Of a stretch of 28,225 nt of DNA, positions 1-6,307 are shown one piece after another. The translations under genes were made by a program, and so were the position numbers. Position 1 is the first letter of the stretch. The number at the start of each line of letters is the position of its first letter. Location of the stretch: NCBI GenBank assembly GCA_017577925.1, contig PKQU01000004.1:1-28225 (forward strand), read 5' to 3'. The stretch is from Bacillota bacterium. GTDB taxonomy: Bacteria; Bacillota; Bacilli; Calditerricolales; Calditerricolaceae. The notes beneath the pieces were generated by a model that made no database searches, was not told where the DNA came from, and was given only the letters and a program-made list of their open reading frames with translations.

Positions 1-576
1 CGCCAGCCGGTTGGCCAGGAGCGGCGTGCGCTCGGAGGGCTTCAGCACGAAGGTGTTGCCGCAGGCGATGGCCAGGGGGAACATCCAGCAGGGCACCATC
101 ATTGGGAAGTTGAACGGGGTGATGCCCGCCACCACCCCCAGCGGGTAGCGGTACAGACCCGACTCCATTTCGGTGGCAATGTCGGGCAGCTGCCGGCCCA
201 TCATCAGCGTGGGGGCGCCGGCGGCAAACTCCACACACTCGAGGCCGCGCTGCACCTCGCCGTGGGCTTCCTTCAGCGTCTTACCGTTTTCCAGCGTGAT
301 CAACCGGGCCAGCTCGTCCCAATGCTCCACCAAGAGCTGTTGGAAGCGAAACAGGATGCGCGCGCGCTTCGGAACCGGCGTGCGGCTCCACGCCGGGAAC
401 GCCTCCTTGGCCGCCTCCACCGCGCGGTCGACGTCGTCCTTCGTCGCCAGCGGCACGTGGGCCAGCACCGCTTCCGTGGCCGGGTTGACCACCGGCTGGG
501 TGGCGGGCGCCTGCGCCTCCACCCACCGGCCGCCAATAAAATGCTTCAGCACCTTCACCTCGATGACGTTTGCCAT
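1..576 (-). CDS. mmsA: CoA-acylating (methylmalonate-)semialdehyde dehydrogenase, N-terminal part
   Basis: The first 192 codons of an aldehyde dehydrogenase; the gene runs off the left edge. The reading frame starts MANVIEVKVLKHFIGGRW and continues through the N-terminal NAD-binding region, including a GVVAGITPFNFPMMVPCW segment and a FVLKPSERTP segment, typical of the CoA-acylating methylmalonate-semialdehyde dehydrogenase (MmsA/IolA) group. Family members oxidise malonate or methylmalonate semialdehyde to acetyl- or propionyl-CoA in valine, inositol or beta-alanine breakdown. The catalytic Cys lies outside the window, so the subfamily is an inference. The ATG at 576 has an AAAGGAGAGG ribosome site. 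It lies 67 bases behind the hydroxybutyrate dehydrogenase gene on the same strand with no terminator between them, so both are probably one sigma-54-driven operon. Confidence 0.85.
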   Translation of the reverse strand, partial: MANVIEVKVLKHFIGGRWVEAQAPATQPVVNPATEAVLAHVPLATKDDVDRAVEAAKEAFPAWSRTPVPKRARILFRFQQLLVEHWDELARLITLENGKTLKEAHGEVQRGLECVEFAAGAPTLMMGRQLPDIATEMESGLYRYPLGVVAGITPFNFPMMVPCWMFPLAIACGNTFVLKPSERTPLLANRLA

Positions 577-643
577 GGGATCTCCTCTCCTTTCCCAAGA
601 TGCCTTTCACGCCAGCACGACGAGTTTCCCCGACGGGGCTAGG

Positions 644-1429
644 CTACTGGGCCGTGTACCCGCCGTCGACCACCACAGCCTGGCCGGTTACCCCACTTGC
701 CTTGTCGCTGCAGAGAAACAGGGCGTAGTCGGCCACCTCCTGGGGGGTAAGCAGCCGTTTCTGCGGAATCAGGGGGTACAGCACCGTTTCCATGACGCGC
801 TCGACAGGCACCCCCCGCGCGCGGGCCAGATCGGCCAGCTGGTTGCGCACCAGCAGCGTGTCGACGTAACCCGGGCACAAGGCGTTGACGGTAATCCCAT
901 GTGCCGCCCCTTCGAGGGCCGCCACCTTGGTCAAGCCGATGACGCCATGCTTGGCGCTGTTGTACGCCGCCTTGCCGGCAAAGCCGACGAGGCCGTTGAT
1001 CGAAGCGATGTTCAGAATGCGCCCATAGCGCTGCCGCTTCATGACCGGAAAGGCGCGCTTGATGGCCAAAAAGGGGGCCACCAGCATCACGTCCACCAGT
1101 CGCCGGAACGCCTCGGTGGGAAAGGCATCGATCGACGCAACGTGTTGCAGGCCGGCGCTGTTGATGAGCACGTCCAGACGCCCGAACCGTTCCACCGCGC
1201 GGTCGATGCATGCGTTCAGCGCCGTCTCGTCGGTGACGTCACACACCAGACCCAGCACCTCCCTGCCGCCGGCCGCCAGTTCCCGCGCCACTTGGGTCAC
1301 GGCTTCCTCACGATGGTCCAACAGGACGCATCGTCCTCCCTCGGCGACAAAGGCCTCGGCCATGGCCCGGCCGATACCGCTGGCCGCGCCCGTAATCAGC
1401 ACCACCTTGTCGCGCATCAGGCCCGCCAT
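644..1429 (-). CDS. bdhA: 3-hydroxybutyrate dehydrogenase (short-chain dehydrogenase)
   Basis: A 261-residue classical short-chain dehydrogenase. It shows the Rossmann motif TGAASGIG near residue 14, the NSAG motif near 90, a catalytic Ser in NIASINGL, the YNSAK active-site Tyr/Lys pair near 155-160, and the C-terminal GGYTAQ ending. The length and the ending with GQAVVVDGGYTAQ match bacterial D-3-hydroxybutyrate dehydrogenases, which interconvert 3-hydroxybutyrate and acetoacetate with NAD in the cytoplasm. Other SDR substrates cannot be excluded from sequence alone. The ATG at 1429 is preceded by GGGAGGTG at good spacing; an internal ATG at 1417 has no better site. It is the first gene after the sigma-54 promoter at 1495-1510 and is followed by the semialdehyde dehydrogenase. 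Confidence 0.88.
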   Translation of the reverse strand: MAGLMRDKVVLITGAASGIGRAMAEAFVAEGGRCVLLDHREEAVTQVARELAAGGREVLGLVCDVTDETALNACIDRAVERFGRLDVLINSAGLQHVASIDAFPTEAFRRLVDVMLVAPFLAIKRAFPVMKRQRYGRILNIASINGLVGFAGKAAYNSAKHGVIGLTKVAALEGAAHGITVNALCPGYVDTLLVRNQLADLARARGVPVERVMETVLYPLIPQKRLLTPQEVADYALFLCSDKASGVTGQAVVVDGGYTAQ

Positions 1430-1494
1430 CCCCCTCGCACCTCCCTTTCCGTTTCGTTTGGATGCACATCCAACCCGCTCTGATTACGGAATAG

Positions 1495-1510
1495 TGCAAA
1501 AACAATGCCA
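1495..1510 (-). promoter_or_regulatory. Sigma-54 (SigL) promoter of bdhA-mmsA
   Basis: On the minus strand the bases read TGGCATTGTTTTTGCA. This matches the -24/-12 consensus TGGCAC-N5-TTGCA at every position except the final C of the first block, and the GG and GC doublets are correctly 12 bases apart. The start of transcription would fall near 1484, giving a leader of about 55 bases before bdhA. The gene for a sigma-54 activator lies directly upstream, which makes a chance match unlikely. Confidence 0.88.
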
Positions 1511-1561
1511 ACTTGAGCCGGCTGCCGAGGGCCTGCAGATGCCGCATCGCCCCCCTATCCG

Positions 1562-1611
1562 GTGTCGGCTATCCCCGACACGTGTCGGAAACGTGTCGGA
1601 ATCAACCGACA
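1562..1611. promoter_or_regulatory. Upstream activator sites: TGTCGG-N6-CCGACA inverted repeats
   Basis: Five copies of the hexamer TGTCGG or its complement lie within 50 bases. Two form 18-bp inverted repeats TGTCGG-N6-CCGACA at 1563-1580 and 1594-1611, with centres 31 bases apart, close to three helical turns. A further half-site at 1583-1588 combines with the neighbouring arm into the perfect 14-bp palindrome CCGACACGTGTCGG at 1575-1588. The cluster sits about 75-110 bases upstream of the -12 element, the usual place for a sigma-54 activator. I infer that it binds the product of the adjacent regulator gene. Confidence 0.78.
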
Positions 1612-1642
1612 AACCAAACCCTCACCGGATCCGTTCGCCCAC

Positions 1643-1672
1643 AAAAAAAGAGCCCGTCGGAGGGCCGTCGGG
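1643..1672 (-). terminator. Intrinsic terminator of the sigma-54 activator gene
   Basis: On the minus strand a hairpin with arms CCCGACGG and CCGACGGG (one A/A mismatch, CCCT loop) is followed by CTC and seven T. It begins 12 bases after the regulator's stop codon and separates the regulator transcript from the bdhA promoter region. Confidence 0.8.
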
Positions 1673-1684
1673 AACCTCGATTTG

Positions 1685-3649
1685 TCATGTTGCCCGTTTG
1701 GCTGGCGGAGCTGCGGACGGGAGCAAGCCGTATTTCCGCAGCTTCTCGTACAACGTGGAGCGGTGAATGCCGAGTAGCCGTGCCGCCTTGGCCTTGTTTC
1801 CCCCTGCCTGGGACAAGGCCTCCACGATCCGCTCGCGTTCCCGCTCTTCGGCCGCCCGCTTGACGTCCTGCACGAGGGACCGATCTCCCTTCGCCTCCTC
1901 CGCATCCCGGCAACCCGGCATCTCCGCCGCCGAACGGATATGGGGCGGCAGATCCTCCGAACGAATGACCGGACCGTCCACCAGATTCACCAGTGCCTCT
2001 ACCGTATTCACCAGTTCGCGCACGTTTCCCGGCCAAGGATAGGCCATGAGGGCGGAGACGGCTTCCTTGGTAAAGGATTTCGCCGGCAACCGATAACGAC
2101 GAACGACCCGCTCCAGATGATGGGAAAGCAGGAGCGGAATATCCGAGCGGCGCTCGCGCAACGGTGGAAGGTGCAAGCGAATGATGTTCAGGCGATAGTA
2201 GAGGTCCGCGCGGAACGCCCCCTTGCGTACCATTTCCTCAAGGGAGCGGTTGGTAGCGGCCACCACCCGCACCGTCACCGGTCGGCTCGTCACACCACCC
2301 ACCCGCTCGACCCGACGTTCCTCCAAGACGCGAAGGAGCTTTGCTTGCATGGCGAGCGGCATGTCCCCGATCTCGTCCAGAAACAGCGTTCCCCCATTCG
2401 CCAGCTCAATCTTGCCCGGCTTGCCGCCCTTGCGCGCCCCGGTAAAGGCCCCCTCCTCGTACCCAAACAGCTCCGCTTCCAACAGGCTCTCTGGAATCGC
2501 GGCACAGTTGACGCTGACAAACGGGCCATTGGCAAAGGGGCTGGCCGCGTGGATGGCGCGGGCAAGCAGTTCCTTGCCTGTGCCGCTCTCTCCCGTAATC
2601 AACACCGTCGCCGGCGTGCGGGCCGCTTTGCGGGCCAGGCGTTTGACCGTCTCCAGCGCCTCGCTGCGCCCCAAGAGCGTGGCAAAGGGATCGCGCCCCT
2701 TCCGGTTCCCCATCGGAACGGATACCACCTTCGATTCGTCCGAAGCGTTTGCCCTCGTCTCCGATTCAGCCCTGATCGTCTCCTGGATCCGCTCGAGCAG
2801 GTCCACCAGCTCGCTGACGCTCCGGAACACAACCATGCCAACGCCCCCGATCACTTTTCCGCCATCCCAGATGGGAATGCGGTGCACCACAACCTCTTGG
2901 CCCCGCACGCGCTGGACACAACCGCGCTCCGGAATCCCCGTTTGCACGACGATGTGCATACGCGTGTTGTCGATGACTTCCGTCACGTGGCGGCCGACCG
3001 CCTCTTCCCGCCGGACACCCAGAAACCGGCAATAGGCGCTGTTGATTTCGCGAATGATGCCCTGCGCGTCCACGACCACAATGCCCTCGTACGCCGCATC
3101 GAGGACAACGGACAGGGTGTGCACAGAAGACAGCACCGAGTCGATGCGCACCGACGTTCGGCCAAGCTCGTGCAACACGGCGCGCAACGCATCGCCGAGG
3201 GTCAGCACACCGACAACCCGTCGCGCGTCATCGACAACGGGCACCACGGTCCCGGGTGTCGGCAGGACGGCTTCCATCGGCGCATCGGGGCCCACCGCCG
3301 TCACGTCGGTCTCCATTACCGCTTCCACCGGCGTACGCATGTCGCCTCCCTCGGCGATCCACGCCAGAATCCGCGTTTTGGACACCACGCCGACCAGCGC
3401 GCCGGAGTCATCCACCACGGGCACCGCCTCCTCGGCCGAACGGGCCAAGCACGCCACCGCCGCAGACAGCAGCGCATGCGCGGGAACCGTCAGCGGCGGA
3501 GCGGTCATCCACGTGCCAGCGCGGATGCGATCTTCCGTTACCGCTTCATCACGGCCATCGATCCCCGCGTTGCCAGACCGTTCCGCTCCCGCCGGATGCG
3601 AAGCAGAGCAAGAAGCAGGAAAGGATAGTGCCGGGCGACGCAAATCCAC
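1685..3649 (-). CDS. Sigma-54-dependent activator with two CBS domains, PAS, AAA+ and Fis-type HTH
   Basis: A protein of about 654 residues. Order of parts: a CBS pair (about 46-165), a PAS domain (about 175-285, with DAAYEGIVVVDAQG), a sigma-54 AAA+ domain (about 320-560) and a C-terminal Fis-type helix-turn-helix (KAARLLGIHRSTLYEKLRKY). The AAA+ domain carries Walker A GESGTGKE, the sigma-54 contact loop GAFTGA, Walker B GGTLFLDEIGDM and an intact arginine-finger region. There is no response-regulator receiver domain, so the signal should enter through the CBS pair or PAS domain; CBS pairs often bind adenosyl nucleotides. It probably activates bdhA-mmsA through the sites at 1562-1611. The start is uncertain: GTG at 3649 sits only four bases after GGAGG, whereas TTG at 3643 lies seven bases after AGGAGG and may be the true start. 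The upstream spacer is very A/T-rich and probably holds its promoter. Confidence 0.92.
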   Translation of the reverse strand: MDLRRPALSFPASCSASHPAGAERSGNAGIDGRDEAVTEDRIRAGTWMTAPPLTVPAHALLSAAVACLARSAEEAVPVVDDSGALVGVVSKTRILAWIAEGGDMRTPVEAVMETDVTAVGPDAPMEAVLPTPGTVVPVVDDARRVVGVLTLGDALRAVLHELGRTSVRIDSVLSSVHTLSVVLDAAYEGIVVVDAQGIIREINSAYCRFLGVRREEAVGRHVTEVIDNTRMHIVVQTGIPERGCVQRVRGQEVVVHRIPIWDGGKVIGGVGMVVFRSVSELVDLLERIQETIRAESETRANASDESKVVSVPMGNRKGRDPFATLLGRSEALETVKRLARKAARTPATVLITGESGTGKELLARAIHAASPFANGPFVSVNCAAIPESLLEAELFGYEEGAFTGARKGGKPGKIELANGGTLFLDEIGDMPLAMQAKLLRVLEERRVERVGGVTSRPVTVRVVAATNRSLEEMVRKGAFRADLYYRLNIIRLHLPPLRERRSDIPLLLSHHLERVVRRYRLPAKSFTKEAVSALMAYPWPGNVRELVNTVEALVNLVDGPVIRSEDLPPHIRSAAEMPGCRDAEEAKGDRSLVQDVKRAAEERERERIVEALSQAGGNKAKAARLLGIHRSTLYEKLRKYGLLPSAAPPAKRAT

Positions 3650-3687
3650 CCCTCCTCCCTAAAAGAAAATTTATTCAAAATATTCGA

Positions 3688-3731
3688 TAAAAAATGAGTA
3701 TGATGGCCCAGTTCCTCAAGCGAACTGGGCC
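3688..3731 (-). terminator. Terminator hairpin overlapping the 3' end of ytxJ
   Basis: A perfect 10-bp stem, GGCCCAGTTC (3705-3714) with GAACTGGGCC (3722-3731), has a seven-base loop. On the minus strand the 5' arm lies in the last codons of ytxJ and the TGA stop is in the loop. A run of six T follows about ten bases after the stem. The delayed T-run makes termination strength uncertain. Confidence 0.6.
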
Positions 3732-4057
3732 AGCGCGCGCTCCAGGGCGTCGACGGTGATGTCCCAATGGGATGCGTGCCAGCGGACGGCACTGTCTTTG
3801 ACCAGCAGGGCCTGCGGCGACTCGTGCTTCACCTGGGTCCGTTCGGCCACAGCATTGGAAATCGGCCGATCCTCCACCACATAGACCACGGCATAGCGCG
3901 CCCGATCGGGATGCGTCCGGGCAACGGCCTGAAAGGCGTCGTGCGCGGCCGCGCTGATGGGACAGCGCGTGCTGTGCTTCAGCAGCAACGTCGGCCGCTC
4001 GCCCGATGCGGCGAAAACAGTATCCAGCTCCTCGAGCGTCCGAATCCGGTGAACCAT
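3716..4057 (-). CDS. ytxJ: YtxJ/BrxC-type bacillithiol redox protein
   Basis: A 113-residue thioredoxin-fold protein with a single active-site Cys at residue 32 in the motif STRCPISAAAHDAF, followed by YVVEDRPISNAVAE and a QALLVKDS strand. This matches YtxJ (BrxC), a monothiol bacilliredoxin-like protein of Bacillales that acts in the bacillithiol redox system in the cytoplasm; the presence of bacillithiol is therefore inferred. The ATG at 4057 follows an AGGGGAGGGGG ribosome site. A weak -10-like TATGCT lies at 4106-4111 on the minus strand. The gene stands between the deacetylase and the sigma-54 activator on the same strand and ends in its own terminator hairpin, so it is probably transcribed separately from the activator. 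Confidence 0.88.
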   Translation of the reverse strand: MVHRIRTLEELDTVFAASGERPTLLLKHSTRCPISAAAHDAFQAVARTHPDRARYAVVYVVEDRPISNAVAERTQVKHESPQALLVKDSAVRWHASHWDITVDALERALAQFA

Positions 4058-4157
4058 GCCTGTCCCCCTCCCCTGGCGGCGGTATTGCTCACCCGTTTCA
4101 CCCTAAGCATAGCGCATCGGGGAGCATTCGGCCAGCACCACACGGGGCGGCAAACCG

Positions 4158-5051
4158 TTACTTTTTATAGGGAAGATCCAGGAGCTCGGGAACGGTCACA
4201 AAGGTCACGCCGTCGGCCTTCAAGCGGCGGATGATCTCGGGCAGCGCGCGGACGGTCCCCTCCAAGTCGCTGCCCTCGCCACCGGCGCTATGCAGCAGGA
4301 TGATCGACCCCGGATACACATGGGCCAAGACGTTCGTCGCCACCTGTTCGGCCGACAGCCCTTTCCAATCGAGCGAATCGACATTCCAGTTGACAATCGT
4401 GTATCCCAGGTCACGGGCCTCCAAGATGCCCGATTCCTGAATCGACCCATACGGCGGGCGAAACAGCCGCGGGCGATACCCCGCCACGCGGTAAATCGCG
4501 TCCTCGGCGCGCACGAGCTGCTCCCGCACCTTGTCCGGGCCCAACTTGGCCAAGTTGGGATGATCCCACGAATGGCTGCCCACCACGTGCCCCTCGCGCA
4601 CCATGCGCGCCACCACGTCGGGATGGGCGGCAACGCGGTTGCCAATGACGAAAAAGGTCGCCTTCACGCCATGCTCGCGCAACACGTCCAAAATGCGCGG
4701 CGTAAAGGTGCGGTCCGGCCCGTCATCAAAGGAGAGGGCCACCTGCCGCTTGCTCGACGGCCCGTTCAGGATAAAAATATTGGGATATTTGTGGCGCAAG
4801 TCGGCCAGCGTCATGGGTGCCGGCAACCGTACCGCCCGTTCGGGTCCACCGGCAAGGCGTGGCGTGGAGGGTTCGCTCCCCCGGTTCGCCGCCTTCTTCC
4901 CATCCACGGACCGGTCGATCCGTTGGTCGGAAGCGTGGGGCTGTGTTTCCTCCCGCGACGGCACCGGCGCGCACGCCGAAAGGGCAACGAAAAGGACAAG
5001 GACACTGAACAGCGTCAGGCGTCCCATACGCCTCCGTCCCTTCACCTTCAT
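4158..5051 (-). CDS. Lipoprotein polysaccharide deacetylase (NodB/CE4 family)
   Basis: A 297-residue exported protein. The N-terminus is a lipoprotein signal: hydrophobic segment, then ALSAC with the lipidated Cys at residue 27. A polar linker (about 30-75) leads to a NodB domain with all expected motifs: SFDDGPD (metal Asp pair and catalytic base) near 107-113, HSWDHPNL (metal His residues), RPPYGS, NWNVDSLDWKG and LLHSAGG. CE4 enzymes remove acetyl groups from N-acetylglucosamine or N-acetylmuramic acid; the closest functional class is probably peptidoglycan or spore/cell-wall deacetylation, but the substrate is not fixed by sequence. Two starts are possible: ATG 5051 with GGGAGGGA very close, or ATG 5027 with GGAGG three bases away. 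Both keep the whole signal. Confidence 0.9.
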   Translation of the reverse strand: MKVKGRRRMGRLTLFSVLVLFVALSACAPVPSREETQPHASDQRIDRSVDGKKAANRGSEPSTPRLAGGPERAVRLPAPMTLADLRHKYPNIFILNGPSSKRQVALSFDDGPDRTFTPRILDVLREHGVKATFFVIGNRVAAHPDVVARMVREGHVVGSHSWDHPNLAKLGPDKVREQLVRAEDAIYRVAGYRPRLFRPPYGSIQESGILEARDLGYTIVNWNVDSLDWKGLSAEQVATNVLAHVYPGSIILLHSAGGEGSDLEGTVRALPEIIRRLKADGVTFVTVPELLDLPYKK

Positions 5052-5175
5052 TCCCTCCCATTTTGTCGGCTATTTACCTAGGCTGCTTTCCCGCGGCAGA
5101 AAGTATGCACGACACGTACGGAAAACCACTCCCGGACCGGCCTCGGAAACGGCACGCCCATATGTATGACGAATG

Positions 5176-5191
5176 TGTGACGAATGTCACA
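5176..5191. promoter_or_regulatory. Crp/Fnr-family operator upstream of ctaC
   Basis: The site TGTGA-CGAATG-TCACA is a perfect match to the TGTGA-N6-TCACA box bound by Crp/Fnr-family regulators, and symmetry extends to GTGTGAC/GTCACAC (5175-5192). It lies in the 256-base gap between the divergent deacetylase and oxidase genes, about 60-65 bases upstream of the likely ctaC transcription start, a normal class I activator position. Direct repeats of TGACGAATGT (5167-5176 and 5178-5187) overlap it. Confidence 0.65.
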
Positions 5192-5213
5192 CCATCGGGC
5201 GACGAACTTCTCT

Positions 5214-5242
5214 TTGCTTCCCGATTTTGATAAGATTAAATA
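5214..5242 (+). promoter_or_regulatory. Possible promoter of the cta operon
   Basis: TTGCTT (5214-5219) lies 17 bases before TAAATA (5237-5242) in the only A/T-rich stretch of the gap; TAAGAT at 5231-5236 is another possible -10. The match is imperfect, which would suit a promoter that needs the activator box at 5176-5191. Confidence 0.35.
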
Positions 5243-5307
5243 AAGGTATGGGTCCTAAATTTCGGGGTGAAGCGGGCTTAAAAATTTATAAGAGAGAGGT
5301 GGGAACC

Positions 5308-6252
5308 GTGGAAGGAAGCTTGTTCTTACCGGCCGCGCTAAGTGAAACGGCAAAAGATGTCGACGTGCTGTTCTACATCCTCACCGGCATTGCCGTGGTC
5401 ATCTTCCTGCTGGTGTGGATGCTCCTGCTCATCTTTCTGGTGCGGTATCGCCGGAAGCATCCGACGAAACAAGGGCTTCGCCTCTATGGCAACACTCGTC
5501 TGGAAATCATTTGGACGGTCATCCCCGCGCTCATCCTTGTCGTCTTGGGAATCTACAGCGCGCAGATGGTGTATGCGCTGCAAAAGCCGCCGGCCGACGC
5601 CTACGAAATTCAGGTCACGGCAAGCAAATGGAAATGGGAGTTCACCTACCCCGACGGACCCAACGGCGGTTTCACGACGCTAAACGACCTGCGCCTTCCC
5701 GCAGACAAACCCATTCTGTTCCGCATCACCTCGACAGATGTCATCCACAGCTTCTGGATTCCGGAACTGCGCATCAAGATGGACGCGGTTCCGGGACGCG
5801 AAACACGCGTGTGGGTAAAGCCGCTGAAGGAGGAAGGGAAATTTAAGGTGCTGTGCGCCGAGTACTGTGGCACGGCCCACGCCAACATGGTGTCCGACGC
5901 GCTGGTCATGAAGGAAGAGCACTTCGGGAAATGGGTGGCCTCCGGCGGCAAGGTCGACCCGAGCGGGCAGCCGCTTGACGGCAAGCAGCTGGCCCAGCAG
6001 TTCGGCTGTCTTGCCTGCCACGCCATCGACGGCCGCGAACTGGCCGGTCCCACGTGGAAAGGCATCTACGGCACCGAACGCGAGCTGGTTGACGGCAGCA
6101 AGGTCAAGGTGGACGACGAATACCTGAAGGAGTCGATCGTCAACCCCAACGCCAAAGTGGTGAAGGGTTACGCCCCATCCATGCCGGCGTATCCCCAGCT
6201 GAGCGACGCACAGCTGCAGGCTCTCGTCGACTACATCAAGTCGCTCAAGTAA
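5308..6252 (+). CDS. ctaC: Cytochrome c oxidase subunit II with fused cytochrome c (caa3 type)
   Basis: Subunit II of a caa3 oxidase, 314 residues from the GTG at 5308, chosen because AGAGAGGTGGG lies just upstream; the frame is open further upstream to 5173 but without a comparable site. Two membrane helices (about 13-45 and 65-90) precede the CuA domain with ligands His147, Cys183, Glu185, Cys187, His191 and Met194. A C-terminal cytochrome c domain has CLACH (Cys234, Cys237, His238) and a Met in APSMPAYP (Met292). The protein takes electrons from cytochrome c or membrane cytochromes on the outer membrane face and passes them to subunit I. Bacillus CtaC starts with a lipoprotein signal; none is visible here. 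First gene of the oxidase operon. Confidence 0.93.
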   Translation: MEGSLFLPAALSETAKDVDVLFYILTGIAVVIFLLVWMLLLIFLVRYRRKHPTKQGLRLYGNTRLEIIWTVIPALILVVLGIYSAQMVYALQKPPADAYEIQVTASKWKWEFTYPDGPNGGFTTLNDLRLPADKPILFRITSTDVIHSFWIPELRIKMDAVPGRETRVWVKPLKEEGKFKVLCAEYCGTAHANMVSDALVMKEEHFGKWVASGGKVDPSGQPLDGKQLAQQFGCLACHAIDGRELAGPTWKGIYGTERELVDGSKVKVDDEYLKESIVNPNAKVVKGYAPSMPAYPQLSDAQLQALVDYIKSLK

Positions 6253-6307
6253 ACCCGCTCCGTTCGCGTGCCGGCCACAAGCAAAACACGTAAAGGGGTG
6301 AATCATC

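Noticed and set aside
1562..1611. Possible CRISPR or satellite repeat from the repeated TGTCGG motifs
   Set aside because: Units are six bases, inverted, and limited to 50 bases at an activator position; no spacers or cas genes are present.
1940..3628. A 562-codon open frame on the plus strand
   Set aside because: It is antisense to the sigma-54 activator, whose domains are unmistakable. Its product is rich in His, Arg and Pro with no family features, a usual by-product of high GC.
5173..5307. Upstream extension of ctaC to 5173
   Set aside because: The extension covers the Crp/Fnr box and probable promoter, has no ribosome site, and adds no signal peptide. The GTG at 5308 is preferred.
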